DNA of 64,000 nucleotides from Limnohabitans sp. MMS-10A-192 (GTDB lineage Bacteria; Pseudomonadota; Gammaproteobacteria; Burkholderiales; Burkholderiaceae_C): positions 1 through 64,000 of the forward strand of contig NZ_NERX01000009.1 in NCBI RefSeq assembly GCF_003063335.1. Reading direction: 5' to 3'. The notes under the pieces are model-generated. The model was given only the letters and a program-made list of their open reading frames with translations. It did no database searches and had not been told where the DNA came from. Of the stretch, positions 45,877 to 57,366 are shown piece after piece; the stretch's first letter is position 1, and every line of letters begins with the position of its first letter. The position numbers were made by a program, and so were the translations under genes.

Positions 45877-46931
45877 CGGCCACACTGCTGGCCGCTTGGT
45901 GCGCCGCGCAGCTGTGCTTGTGGCTGCACACCCCGATCCCCTGGATGTTGGGGCCCTTGATCGTCACGGCGCTGGCATCGATGTCGGGGCTGCCGACCAG
46001 CAGCTCGGGCTGGCTGCGCAATGCCGGGCAGTGGGTGATCGGCGTGGCTTTGGGGCTGTATTTCACGCCGCAGGTCAGTGCCTTGGTGGTCAGCTTGTGG
46101 TGGGCGATTGTGTTGGCCATTGCCTGGGCCTTGGCGCTTGGGGCTTTGTTTGGTGGGTGGTTGCAGCGGCAGCACGCGGCAGACTTTGCGCACCTGTCGC
46201 CCCGTGCTTTGCGCGCCACCACCTATTTTTCAAGTGCGATTGGCGGTGCGTCCGAGATGACCTTGCTGTCCGAGCGCCATGGTGCGCGCACCGACCTGGT
46301 GGCGGCCGCGCACAGTGTGCGCTTGCTGTGTGTGGTGATCGCGGTGCCTTTTGGCATGCAGTGGGCGCAACACCGCTGGGGCTTGCATGTGGACGCGAGC
46401 TTGCTGCCCGGTCCACGCCTGGCGCATTGGCCGGGCTTGCTCTGGCTGGCGCTGGCCACGGCGGCAGGTGCCGGTTTGATGGTGGTGGTCAAGCGCACCA
46501 ACCCATGGTTCATGGGGCCTTTGTTGGTCTCGATGGGCTTGACGCTGTCAGGGGTGGCGTGGTCGGCCGTTCCCAATGGCCTCTCGGATGCGGCACAGCT
46601 GGTCATTGGCGTGAGCCTGGGTGTGCGCTTTCGGCGTGAATTCATCCACACCGCGCCGCAATGGTTGTTGTCGGTGGCCGGTGGCACTTTCCTGATGATG
46701 GCGCTCTCATTGGGTTTTGGCTTGCTGATGGCCTGGCTGACGGGTCTGCACCCCGCCACTTTGATTTTGGGCACAGCGCCAGGCGGTATTGCCGAGATGG
46801 CGATCACCGCCAAGGTCTTGCAACTGGGCGTGCCGGTGGTGACGGCGTTTCAGGTTTGCCGCCTGGTGGCGGTGCTGATGCTGGTGGGGCCGATGTTTCA
46901 GTGGGGGCTTGGCCGTAAAAAAACCGCCTGA
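45855..46931 (+). CDS. AbrB-family (AmoA-type) membrane protein
   Basis: A 358-residue permease-like protein of the AbrB/'ammonia monooxygenase' family (PF05145) with about ten hydrophobic helices in two similar halves; both contain the family motif around WMLGPL and WFMGPLLVSMGLTLSG, and TAPGGIAEMAITAK near the end. E. coli AbrB affects aidB expression; true function is unknown, with export of organic acids sometimes suggested. The ATG at 45855 has GAGGG seven bases upstream. It overlaps the extended end of the aminotransferase gene by 22 bp. Confidence 0.85.
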   Translation: MGAWGRVTATLLAAWCAAQLCLWLHTPIPWMLGPLIVTALASMSGLPTSSSGWLRNAGQWVIGVALGLYFTPQVSALVVSLWWAIVLAIAWALALGALFGGWLQRQHAADFAHLSPRALRATTYFSSAIGGASEMTLLSERHGARTDLVAAAHSVRLLCVVIAVPFGMQWAQHRWGLHVDASLLPGPRLAHWPGLLWLALATAAGAGLMVVVKRTNPWFMGPLLVSMGLTLSGVAWSAVPNGLSDAAQLVIGVSLGVRFRREFIHTAPQWLLSVAGGTFLMMALSLGFGLLMAWLTGLHPATLILGTAPGGIAEMAITAKVLQLGVPVVTAFQVCRLVAVLMLVGPMFQWGLGRKKTA

Positions 46932-46943
46932 AGGCGGTTTTTT
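46917..46943. terminator. Bidirectional terminator between abrB-like and DUF3567 genes
   Basis: AACCGCC and GGCGGTT pair around TGAA, with A-runs before and T-runs after. The abrB-like stop codon is in the loop. It lies 17 bp before the stop of the convergent DUF3567 gene and can serve both. Confidence 0.87.
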
Positions 46944-46959
46944 GCAGGTCGGTGGTTTC

Positions 46960-47241
46960 TCAGTGCACGACGACAGGCTGCTGAGCCAAGCCGGTGTAGC
47001 CTTCCAGCGTGTCTTCGACTTCTTCCTGTGTGGGGGTGTGTTGCTGCCAGGCTTGGATTTGTTGCTGGAACATTTCGGCCCACGAGCCGTCCAGGTACAC
47101 CTCTTTGCCGGAACGTTTGTCCACGATTTCAAAACCATGGCGTTCCAGCAGCGGCTTGCTGGTGGCGGGCGCGGCTTCTGCTGGCGCGTTGGCCAGCAAG
47201 TGCATCACGGCAAAGGTTTCAGATTCGTACAGCAAGTTCAT
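46960..47241 (-). CDS. DUF3567 protein
   Basis: A 93-residue cytosolic protein of the Burkholderiales family DUF3567, with the opening MNLLYESETFAVMHLL, then GFEIVDKRSGKEVYLDGSWAEMFQQQIQ and TQEEVEDTLEGY. GAGGGAG lies before the ATG at 47241. Function unknown; the family is nearly universal in the order. Confidence 0.85.
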   Translation of the reverse strand: MNLLYESETFAVMHLLANAPAEAAPATSKPLLERHGFEIVDKRSGKEVYLDGSWAEMFQQQIQAWQQHTPTQEEVEDTLEGYTGLAQQPVVVH

Positions 47242-47294
47242 GGTTTCATTCTCCCTCAAGTTCTGTGACTCATCTGGGGTTTTTTGAATGAACT

Positions 47295-48449
47295 TCAAGG
47301 CGGTGTGGCTTTTGATGTCTGGGGCAAGGGCGGCAGCTTTTCTAAGCCGCGCAAATTCAGATCGATGAAGCTGCCGCTGACTTGTGTGATGCGAATGCGC
47401 ACGGGCAGCCAATCGTGCTGAGCCGAGACCCAGAACTCGACTTTGGCGTCGAACCGGTTGCGCGGTTGGCACACCCATTTGACGGTGTTGATCGATTGGC
47501 CGTCAACGTTGAGCGTTTCGGTTTGCTCGAACGTCAGCAACCAAGGCAGCGCGTCGCGCAAGGTGACGGTCTGGATTTGCAACCGGGCACCGGGGGTAAA
47601 ACGCTCGGGTGAGCCAGCCATGGCAGCGGCCAGTTGGACGTACAAACTGATTTGGTCTTGCGCACCGGCGATCAAAGGGGCTTCTGGCGCGTTGCCGCTG
47701 AACACGATGCGGTTTTTCTCGCGGTCGAAATGCGCAGCGCGTTCGCCACGCCAGCTGTCCGAAAAGCGGCGAGGGGCCAGACCTGCGGCGGTGATGTCGC
47801 CCACACTGCGCCAATGGCGCGAGCCCACCAAAAAGGCTTTGACCGACAGGGTCAGTGCGTAGGCTTGGTCGTTGTGCTGCCAGTTCAGCTCGCCGCTGGC
47901 GTAATAGGTCAAGCCTTTTTCTTGGCCCGTGAGGTCGTACCGCAGCAAACTGGACGGGGGCAAGGCGCCCAAAGGGATGTGCGGCAACACCTCTGCCGGG
48001 GGCAGCGTCTGGGTGGGTTCGCTGGCAGCTTGTGGTGGCGCTGGCGTTGCGGGTGGCGGCTCGGGCGTGATGGCGGTTTCTGCTGTTGGCGTTGAAGCCT
48101 GCGCGATCTCTGCATCAGGCTCGGCAGGTGCGCTGACCCGCGGTTCTTCGGGCGGGGTTATGACGGGCGTTGGCGCAGCTTCTTGCGCAATGCGCGGGCG
48201 ATGGGCTTTGGGTGGCGGTGCGACTGCAGGCGCTGGTGGCGTCGGGGGCGCGATCATGCGTGTTTGCAGAGGGCGCACTTGTGCCGATGCCCGGTCTGGC
48301 ATCTGGAAATCCAGACTGCCCGACATGCCCAAAAAAACCGCCCCATGCACCAGCAGCATGATCACGGTCAGCCACGTCAGTGTGCGGCGCGAAGGGCCGC
48401 CTTTGCTGGCAATTTGGCGGGTAGGCGTTGTCACGGACTGGCTGTGCAT
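47295..48449 (-). CDS. DUF3108 protein with TonB-like proline-rich linker
   Basis: A 384-residue envelope protein. A cytoplasmic start and one membrane helix (about 25-43) are followed by a Pro/Ala/Thr-rich, periplasm-spanning linker (about 60-165), then a DUF3108 beta domain (about 170-384) with LRYDLTGQEKGLTYYASGEL and WRGERAAHFDREKNRIVFSG. The layout recalls TonB, but the C-terminal domain is different. Its start shares one base with the IclR stop, so it is translationally coupled to it. Function unknown. Confidence 0.8.
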   Translation of the reverse strand: MHSQSVTTPTRQIASKGGPSRRTLTWLTVIMLLVHGAVFLGMSGSLDFQMPDRASAQVRPLQTRMIAPPTPPAPAVAPPPKAHRPRIAQEAAPTPVITPPEEPRVSAPAEPDAEIAQASTPTAETAITPEPPPATPAPPQAASEPTQTLPPAEVLPHIPLGALPPSSLLRYDLTGQEKGLTYYASGELNWQHNDQAYALTLSVKAFLVGSRHWRSVGDITAAGLAPRRFSDSWRGERAAHFDREKNRIVFSGNAPEAPLIAGAQDQISLYVQLAAAMAGSPERFTPGARLQIQTVTLRDALPWLLTFEQTETLNVDGQSINTVKWVCQPRNRFDAKVEFWVSAQHDWLPVRIRITQVSGSFIDLNLRGLEKLPPLPQTSKATPP

Positions 48450-49270
48450 CAGGCCGTATGCCAGCCCAGATCGGCCGACAGTTGGACGGCGAACTGCCGA
48501 AGTGCTTGCGCGGCGGGCCCTGTCCACTCGGCATTGAAGGTGGCCGAGGAGCCCAGCGCGACCACGCCCAGCGCGAGGTGCCCATCGGCGTCGAAAACAG
48601 GCGCACAAAATCCGGAGATGCCCGGCAGCAAGACGTTCACCACGCGGCCCAAGCCTTGTTCCCGGGTTTCTTGCAGGATGGCTTTGACCTGCGCTGCCGT
48701 GCCGGGCAAGTCGCTGCGTCCAAGTTTGCGGGTCAAGGCCAGTTCGGCCTCGATCATGGGGAGGGCTTTGTCGGCGCTGCCACCATGGCCCACAAAGGCG
48801 GCAAAGCAACGGCCTGTGGCCGACGACAGCAAAGGCATCACATCGCCCAATCGCAAATTGACGGATGCGGCCATGGGTGACTCTTGCCAATGCACCAGGG
48901 TCGGGCCGTGGTTGCCCCAGACGGCCAATGCCAAGGTGTGGCCGATTTCTTCCATCAGAGCGGGCAGGCGTTCGCGTGCCATTTTCACGGCGTCCAGCCG
49001 CGACAGTGTGGCCAAGCCCAAGCGCAGTGTCGCAGGGCCCAATTCGTAGCGGGTGCTGGTGCTGTCTTGCACCACCAGACCCAGCCGCTGGAAGCTGACC
49101 AGGTAGCGGTGGGCCTTGGCCGCGCTCATGCCGGCTGCAGAGGCCAGGTCGCGCAGCATCAGGGGGCCAGGGGCTTGGGCCAGCACGTCCAGCAAGGCAA
49201 AACCTACTTCGACCGACTGGATGCCGGCGCGTTCCTTGCCTTCTTCGGCGGGGTTGGTGTCTGTGGCCAT
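48449..49270 (-). CDS. IclR-family transcriptional regulator
   Basis: A 273-residue regulator: N-terminal winged HTH (MLRDLASAAGMSAAKAHRYLVSFQRLGLV) and a C-terminal GAF-like effector domain (LALAVWGNHGPTLVHWQ, ATGRCFAAF, GISGFCAPVFD). It is divergent from a fumarylacetoacetase-family gene with a palindrome in the 102-bp gap, so it probably controls that gene and itself. The ATG at 49270 is used rather than the TTG at 49285. Confidence 0.9.
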   Translation of the reverse strand: MATDTNPAEEGKERAGIQSVEVGFALLDVLAQAPGPLMLRDLASAAGMSAAKAHRYLVSFQRLGLVVQDSTSTRYELGPATLRLGLATLSRLDAVKMARERLPALMEEIGHTLALAVWGNHGPTLVHWQESPMAASVNLRLGDVMPLLSSATGRCFAAFVGHGGSADKALPMIEAELALTRKLGRSDLPGTAAQVKAILQETREQGLGRVVNVLLPGISGFCAPVFDADGHLALGVVALGSSATFNAEWTGPAAQALRQFAVQLSADLGWHTA

Positions 49271-49288
49271 ATCGTCTAGAATCAAGTT

Positions 49289-49304
49289 TCGTTTAGTTAA
49301 ACGA
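49289..49304. promoter_or_regulatory. Likely IclR operator
   Basis: TCGTTTA and TAAACGA flank a 2-base GT, an inverted repeat of 7-bp arms beginning 19 bp before the IclR start. Further GTTT/TTTAAC half-sites lie next to it. Its position between the divergent genes fits an autorepressing IclR site. Confidence 0.6.
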
Positions 49305-49372
49305 GTTTAACAATGCGTAATTTGTGAGCTGACTCACTGTAGCGCATCGCGACACAAACGGACACACACAAC

Positions 49373-50383
49373 ATGAAATTGGCGACATACAAAGACGGCT
49401 CACGCGATGGTCAACTGGTGGTGGTTTCGCGTGATTTGAGCACAGCCCATTATGCGACCGGCATCGCGACCAAAATGCAGCAAGTGCTGGACGATTGGAA
49501 CTTCCTGGCGCCTCAATTGGAAGACCTGTACACCACGCTCAACCAAGGCAAATCACGTCATGCCTTCCCGTTTGACCCTGAGCAGTGCATGGCGCCTTTG
49601 CCACGCGCCTACCAGTGGGCCGATGGCTCGGCCTACATCAACCACGTGGAGTTGGTGCGCGCAGCCCGCAACTCCGAAGTGCCCAGCAGCTTTTACACCG
49701 ACCCGCTGATGTACCAGGGTGGCAGCGATGACTTCATCGGTCCACGCGACCCGGTGGTGTGCGCCAACGAGGCCTTCGGCATCGACTTTGAAGCTGAGAT
49801 CGCCGTCATCACCGCCGATGTGCCCATGCAAACCAGCGCCGACGATGCCATCGACGCCGTGCGCTTGGTCATGCTGGCCAACGACGTGAGCCTGCGCAAC
49901 TTGATCCCGAATGAGCTGGCCAAAGGCTTTGGCTTCTTCCAGAGCAAACCGGCCACCGCCTTCAGTCCCGTGGCCGTGACGCCCGATGAGCTGGGCGACG
50001 CTTGGCAAGGCGGCCGCGTGCACCTGACGCTGCAGTCCACCTGGAACGGCCGCAAAGTGGGCATGTGCGAAGCCGGCCCCGAGATGACTTTCCACTTCGG
50101 CCAGTTGATCGCCCACATCTGCAAAACGCGCAACGTGCGCGCAGGCTCCATCGTGGGCAGCGGCACGGTGAGCAACAAAAGCGTGGAAGTGAAAGGCAAA
50201 CCCGAGTGGCCCAAGGGCTACAGCTGCATCGCCGAAAAACGCGCCATCGAAACCATCCTGGACGGCAAGCCCTCCACCGAGTTCATGAAGTTCGGCGACA
50301 CCATCCGCATCGAGATGAAAGGCCAAAACGGCGAGAGTTTGTTTGGCGCGATCGAGCAGGAAATCGTGCCGCTCGAAGGCTGA
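49373..50383 (+). CDS. Fumarylacetoacetate hydrolase family protein
   Basis: A 336-residue FAH-superfamily enzyme, which cleaves C-C bonds in beta-diketo acids such as those formed in aromatic degradation. The metal-binding triad is visible as FGIDFEAEIAVI (two Glu) and LANDVSLRN (Asp). KPATAFSPVAVTPDELG and GSGTVSNK are typical of the larger FAH branch near maleylacetoacetate or homogentisate pathways. The gene is divergent from the IclR regulator and tail-to-tail with an alpha/beta hydrolase. True substrate unknown. Confidence 0.88.
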   Translation: MKLATYKDGSRDGQLVVVSRDLSTAHYATGIATKMQQVLDDWNFLAPQLEDLYTTLNQGKSRHAFPFDPEQCMAPLPRAYQWADGSAYINHVELVRAARNSEVPSSFYTDPLMYQGGSDDFIGPRDPVVCANEAFGIDFEAEIAVITADVPMQTSADDAIDAVRLVMLANDVSLRNLIPNELAKGFGFFQSKPATAFSPVAVTPDELGDAWQGGRVHLTLQSTWNGRKVGMCEAGPEMTFHFGQLIAHICKTRNVRAGSIVGSGTVSNKSVEVKGKPEWPKGYSCIAEKRAIETILDGKPSTEFMKFGDTIRIEMKGQNGESLFGAIEQEIVPLEG

Positions 50384-51100
50384 TTACTGCTTTAGCCAGC
50401 GTAAAAAATGTTCGACAACGGCCTCTGGCTTTTCCATCATCATCATGTGACCTGAGCCAGCCAACACCTGCACGGTGGGGTGGGCCGGGATCAGGTTGGC
50501 CATGGCTTCATGTTGTTTTGGGCTGGCCCAGGTGTCGAATTCGCCAGCCATCAGCAAGGTGGGTACACGCAGCTGTTGCAACACATCTCTGGCATCAGGG
50601 CGCGACAGCAGGGCCTGGATCTGGCGCTTGAAAACGTCCTCTGACTTGCGCTCGAACATGTGGACAACCTCTTCAATCAGTGCCGCATCGGTCAGACGCA
50701 AAGGTGCCACCATGTTCTGCACCCAGGTTTGAGCCATCATCCGCACGCCACAGCGCTGCGCCACATCCAGTAAGGCTTGTCTCGTCTGGACTTCTCTCTC
50801 GCCTGCTTCACCAGCTTCTTTGGGGCGGTAACCCGTGCCCAGCAAGGCCAGTGCCAGCACGCGCTCAGGCGCAAGCCGCACAATCTCCAATGCCACACGA
50901 CCGCCCATAGAGTGCCCGGCCAAGTGAAAGGATGGGGGGGCTGTGTCCAGAATCTGCTGGGCCATCAAGACGAGCGAATCGGCGGGTCCATGATCCACAA
51001 CATTGACCAGGGCATGCTCCTGCAAGCTTGGCAACATGGGCGCCCAAGATGCGGCATCGCACATCAAGCCAGGCACAAGAATCAAATGCGGTGTGGTCAT
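50384..51100 (-). CDS. Alpha/beta hydrolase
   Basis: A 238-residue alpha/beta-fold hydrolase. LVPGLMCDAASW holds the oxyanion region, LAGHSMGGRVALE the nucleophilic serine (about residue 64), and the catalytic Asp and His are probably in GEFDTWA and GSGHMMMMEKP. It resembles MenH/YcdJ-like esterases. Its stop codon directly abuts that of the FAH gene. No substrate is evident. Confidence 0.84.
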   Translation of the reverse strand: MTTPHLILVPGLMCDAASWAPMLPSLQEHALVNVVDHGPADSLVLMAQQILDTAPPSFHLAGHSMGGRVALEIVRLAPERVLALALLGTGYRPKEAGEAGEREVQTRQALLDVAQRCGVRMMAQTWVQNMVAPLRLTDAALIEEVVHMFERKSEDVFKRQIQALLSRPDARDVLQQLRVPTLLMAGEFDTWASPKQHEAMANLIPAHPTVQVLAGSGHMMMMEKPEAVVEHFLRWLKQ

Positions 51101-51216
51101 GGGGTCCTTTTGGGGCGTGCTCAGACGGTGATGGGGAGATCATGCACGACCCCGATGGGCCTTTATCGTGTTGCAAATTCGGCTGGTGTGGGTCGCTGCG
51201 AAGCGTTAAAACACCA

Positions 51217-51242
51217 TTTGCGCTTCAAGATTGAAGCGCAAA
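51217..51242. repeat. Perfect inverted repeat, 12-bp arms
   Basis: TTTGCGCTTCAA, then GA, then TTGAAGCGCAAA. It lies 117 bp upstream of the minus-strand alpha/beta hydrolase start and 106 bp after gatB. It may be an operator of the hydrolase or a noncoding structural repeat; no T-run follows on either strand. Confidence 0.6.
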
Positions 51243-51293
51243 ACCCTGAAATACACTTCTTGCCTATCTGGGAGTCCCATCATTGGCTTGAAT

Positions 51294-51333
51294 GACAAAC
51301 AACAAAGAGGCAGATGTCCCTTTGTTGTTTGTC
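51294..51333. repeat. Long hairpin downstream of gatB
   Basis: GACAAACAACAAAG and CTTTGTTGTTTGTC form a perfect 14-bp stem that extends by GG/CC across a one-base bulge; the loop is about 7 bases. It begins 15 bp after the gatB stop (minus strand). AT-rich stem without a T-run, so not a standard terminator, but it may form the 3' end of the gatCAB mRNA. Confidence 0.6.
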
Positions 51334-51347
51334 GGGAATGTGTGTAT

Positions 51348-52799
<1,452 letters not shown>

Positions 52800-52800
52800 G

Positions 52801-54261
52801 TCAGATGCCCTCCGGCTTGCGAAGGTGGAAATCGGTGGCTTGTTGCAGTCGGTGCGCGGCGTTGAGCAACTGGGCTTCTTTGAAGTAGTTGCCAATCAAC
52901 TGCAAACCCACGGGCATGTTGCCCGCGCCAAAGCCTGCGGGCACGCTCATGCCGGGCAGACCTGCCAGCGATGCAGGCAGCGTGAAGATGTCGGCCAAAT
53001 AGTCGGCCACCGGGTCGTTGGCGTTTTCGCCAAACTTCCAGGCCACCGAGGGGGCCACGGGGCCAGCGATGACGTCGCATTCTTTGAACGCGTTCTGGAA
53101 GTCGTCGGCGATCATGCGGCGGATTTTTTGGGCTTGCAGATAGTAGGCGTCGTAATACCCATGGGAGAGCACATAGGCGCCCGTCATGATGCGGCGCTTG
53201 ACCTCGTTGCCAAAGCCTTCGGCGCGGGTCTTTTTGTACATGTCCACCAGGTCGGTGTAGTCCTTGGCGCGGTGGCCGAACTTCACGCCGTCAAAGCGGC
53301 TGAGGTTGGAGCTGGCTTCGGCCGGGGCAATGATGTAGTAGACCGGAATGGACAACTCGGTGCGCGGCAAGCTGATGGGCACCAGCTTGGCGCCCAGTTT
53401 TTCGTACTCGCTCAAAGCACCATCGACGGCAGCGCGCACATCGGCGTGCAGGCCTTCGCCAAAGAACTCTTTGGGAATGCCAATGCGCAGGCCTTCGAGT
53501 GAGTGGTTCAGCGATGCGCTGAAGTCTTCGCTGGGCATGTCCAGCGAGGTGGAGTCGCGGTCGATGTCGCCACCGCACATGGCGCTCAGCAACAGGGCGC
53601 AGTCTTCGGCGCTGCGGGCCATGGGGCCAGCTTGGTCCAGGCTCGAGGCGTAGGCGATCAGCCCAAAGCGTGATGCGCGGCCATAGGTCGGTTTGATGCC
53701 GGTGATGCCGCAAAAGCTGGCAGGTTGGCGTATCGAGCCGCCGGTGTCGGTGCCGGTGGCGGCGGGGGCCAGGCCTGCTGCCACAGCCGCTGCGCTGCCG
53801 CCGGACGAGCCGCCGGGCACGCGGGCTGTGTCCCAGGGGTTTTGCACCGGGCCATAGGCCGAGTTTTCGTTGGCCGAACCCATGGCGAATTCGTCGCAGT
53901 TGAGCTTGCCCAAGGTGACCATGCCCGCTGTGCGCAGGCGCTGGACCACGGTGGCGTCAAAGGGCGAACGGTAGCCGCTCAGGATTTTGGAGCCTGCGGT
54001 GGTGGCGAACTCGCGGGTGACGAACACGTCCTTGTGCGCCACGGGCACGCCTTCCAGCGGGCCGGCTGTGCCGTCGGCCAGTTTGGCGTCCGAGGCGCGG
54101 GCCTGGGCCAGCGTCACTTCGCTGTCGATGTCCAAAAAGGCGTTGTGCGGGTTGCCGCCCATGCGGGCCAGAAAGCGCGTGGCCACTTCGACGGCACTGA
54201 CTTCTTTGGTCTGTAAAAGGCTGGCCAGCGCTTTCACGCTGAGGTTGTGCAGATCACTCAT
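52801..54261 (-). CDS. gatA: Asp-tRNA(Asn)/Glu-tRNA(Gln) amidotransferase subunit A
   Basis: GatA is the amidase that releases ammonia from glutamine for the amidotransferase. It has 486 residues, with the Ser-cisSer-Lys triad: Lys in [10 protein letters not shown], cis-Ser in [15 protein letters not shown], and the nucleophilic Ser in [13 protein letters not shown]. It lies 1 bp before gatB and 3 bp after gatC. Confidence 0.97.
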   Translation of the reverse strand: MSDLHNLSVKALASLLQTKEVSAVEVATRFLARMGGNPHNAFLDIDSEVTLAQARASDAKLADGTAGPLEGVPVAHKDVFVTREFATTAGSKILSGYRSPFDATVVQRLRTAGMVTLGKLNCDEFAMGSANENSAYGPVQNPWDTARVPGGSSGGSAAAVAAGLAPAATGTDTGGSIRQPASFCGITGIKPTYGRASRFGLIAYASSLDQAGPMARSAEDCALLLSAMCGGDIDRDSTSLDMPSEDFSASLNHSLEGLRIGIPKEFFGEGLHADVRAAVDGALSEYEKLGAKLVPISLPRTELSIPVYYIIAPAEASSNLSRFDGVKFGHRAKDYTDLVDMYKKTRAEGFGNEVKRRIMTGAYVLSHGYYDAYYLQAQKIRRMIADDFQNAFKECDVIAGPVAPSVAWKFGENANDPVADYLADIFTLPASLAGLPGMSVPAGFGAGNMPVGLQLIGNYFKEAQLLNAAHRLQQATDFHLRKPEGI

Positions 54262-54264
54262 GGC

Positions 54265-54564
54265 TTACTCGATGACTTTGGGAACCAGAAACAGGCCGCG
54301 CTCGACGGCGGGGGCGCTTTGCTGGTTCAAATCGCGTTGGTTGGGCTCGCTGGCCACGTCTGGGCGCAGGCGCAGCGTGATGTCCTGGATGGCCGCTACC
54401 GGGTGGGCCATGGGGGTGATGCCGGTGGTGTCGACCGCCTGCATGGCTTGAACGATGCCAAAAAAGCCATTGATTTGAGAGAGCATGCGCTCACTTTCTT
54501 CGGGCTTGAGCTCCAGACGGGCGAGGTTCGCGATCCGGGCAATATCCTGCGGGGTCAGGGACAT
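54265..54564 (-). CDS. gatC: Asp-tRNA(Asn)/Glu-tRNA(Gln) amidotransferase subunit C
   Basis: GatC, the 99-residue linker that wraps around GatA and GatB. It shows the family pattern [22 protein letters not shown] and the C-terminal RPDVASEP motif (LRPDV). First gene of the gatCAB operon and divergent from mreB, with 212 bp between the starts. Confidence 0.94.
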   Translation of the reverse strand: MSLTPQDIARIANLARLELKPEESERMLSQINGFFGIVQAMQAVDTTGITPMAHPVAAIQDITLRLRPDVASEPNQRDLNQQSAPAVERGLFLVPKVIE

Positions 54565-54713
54565 GGTTTGAAAAGAGTTGTAAAGGTCAAATTTTTTCCG
54601 GGCCCTAGGGTGAACAAACGTACGCCTTTGACCAGGGGATCGGGTATTATCCTGTGTTTACTGCAGCGTCAAGAACGGTCTTCGCGCAAGACCGCACGCT
54701 ATCCCAGATTTGA

Positions 54714-55820
<1,107 letters not shown>

Positions 55821-55892
55821 AGCACGTGCGGGCCTGCACCACGCAGGTCCTCCACGGTCTTTCTTCAAATCTGAATCCGGTGCATCCCGACT

Positions 55893-56846
55893 ATGGCTCT
55901 GGATACCTTTGAGCGCAGTGTGCCGCCGATCTTTCGGCATGGCTTGTCCGCAACTTCCAAACTGGTGCTGTTGGCTTTGTTGTCCATTTTGCTGATGGCG
56001 GCGGACCACCGACTCAAAATTTCTTACCCCGTGCGTGCGGGCATCACCATGGTGTTGGCGCCTTTGCAGTGGTTGTCTTTGCAGCCGAGCCGTTTGGGTC
56101 ATGCGGTGGGCGATTATTTTGTGGACCTGGATGAGGCCCGGGATGCCGCGCAAAGTTTCCAGACGCGGTCTATATCGCAAACCCAACGCTTGCAGCAAGT
56201 GGAGCAACTCCTGCAGGAGAACAAGCAACTGCGCGAATTGCTGGATTTGCGGAAAGATTTCTCAGGCCCCTCCAAGCCTGTTCAAGTTTTGTACGGAACC
56301 ACCGATGCTTACAGTGAGCGTGTGGTGGTCGATCGTGGGCAATTGGCAGGCATTGAGCCAGGCTCTGCCGTGATCGATGCGGCCGGTGTCTTTGGGCAAG
56401 TCACACGTGTATACCCTTTGGTCAGCGAAGTCACCATGCTCACTGATCGAGGACAAAGCATTCCCGTGATGAACGCCCGTACAGGGACTCGCCATGTGGC
56501 CAATGGTGACCCCGGTACTTTGGGTGGGTCTTTGGAGCTGAAGTTTGTGCCTGCAGGTGCGGACATGAAGCAAGGTGACTTGTTGACCACCAGTGGTATT
56601 GATGGGGTCTACCCGGCGGGTTTGCATGTCGGCACCATTGTTCAAATTGACCGCCGCGTTGACTCCTCTTTTGCGAGGGTTCATGCTAAACCCATGGCCG
56701 TTTCGCGAGGACGTCATTTGCTGGTGCTTTCGCCGGTAAAAGACTGGCCTGCGCCACCCGCACCGGTGGTGCCGGTGCCAACCAGTGGCAAACACAAATC
56801 GAGCGCTACGGCCGCCGCCGGACAAGCGACAGGAGGCAAACCATGA
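55893..56846 (+). CDS. mreC: Rod shape-determining protein MreC
   Basis: MreC connects MreB to the wall synthases. The 317-residue protein has one N-terminal membrane helix (about 25-45), a coiled coil (about 85-118, TQRLQQVEQLLQENKQLREL) and a periplasmic beta domain with VVDRGQLAGIEPGSAVID and VTMLTDRGQSIPV. The C-terminal 40 residues are Pro/Ala/Lys-rich. It overlaps mreD by 4 bp (ATGA). Confidence 0.96.
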   Translation: MALDTFERSVPPIFRHGLSATSKLVLLALLSILLMAADHRLKISYPVRAGITMVLAPLQWLSLQPSRLGHAVGDYFVDLDEARDAAQSFQTRSISQTQRLQQVEQLLQENKQLRELLDLRKDFSGPSKPVQVLYGTTDAYSERVVVDRGQLAGIEPGSAVIDAAGVFGQVTRVYPLVSEVTMLTDRGQSIPVMNARTGTRHVANGDPGTLGGSLELKFVPAGADMKQGDLLTTSGIDGVYPAGLHVGTIVQIDRRVDSSFARVHAKPMAVSRGRHLLVLSPVKDWPAPPAPVVPVPTSGKHKSSATAAAGQATGGKP

Positions 56847-57364
56847 TCATGCCCGCAGGTCGGCCACTCCTGTTGCCCGTCAACCCTCGTTTCATTGCAT
56901 TCACCTTGGTGTTGGCATTGCTCGTGAACATGCTGTTGGGTTTGTCTGGCATGCGCTGGCTGCCAGATGTGTTGGCCATCGTTGTGGTGTTTTGGAATGT
57001 TCACCAACCGCGACGTGTAGGTTTGCTGCTTGCTTTTGTTCTGGGATTGGCGCTGGATGTGCACGAGTCTGCGTTGCTGGGTCAAAACGCTTTGTCCTAT
57101 GTGGTGTTGAGCAGCATCGCTTTGGCTATCCAGCGTCGCTTGTTGTGGTTTCCCCTGCGTGAGCAAGCTTTGCAGATCGTGCCTCTTTTCATCGTTGCAG
57201 CTTTGGTGGAGTGGATCACGCGCTTGATCGTTCAAGACGCTTGGCCTCATTGGAGTCAGCTGTTTTCACCCCTGTTGCAAGCGACGTTGTGGCCCTTGGT
57301 CGGGGCTTTGTTGCTGGCGCCGCAAAGACGTGCCTTTGCACCTGACGACATTCGTCCACTTTGA
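56843..57364 (+). CDS. mreD: Rod shape-determining protein MreD
   Basis: MreD, an inner-membrane protein of the elongasome, 173 residues with five or six hydrophobic helices. LPDVLAIVVVFWNVHQPRRVG and FVLGLALDVHESALLGQNAL are typical. It overlaps mreC by 4 bp and ends 2 bp before the mrdA start. Confidence 0.93.
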   Translation: MIMPAGRPLLLPVNPRFIAFTLVLALLVNMLLGLSGMRWLPDVLAIVVVFWNVHQPRRVGLLLAFVLGLALDVHESALLGQNALSYVVLSSIALAIQRRLLWFPLREQALQIVPLFIVAALVEWITRLIVQDAWPHWSQLFSPLLQATLWPLVGALLLAPQRRAFAPDDIRPL

Positions 57365-57366
57365 CC

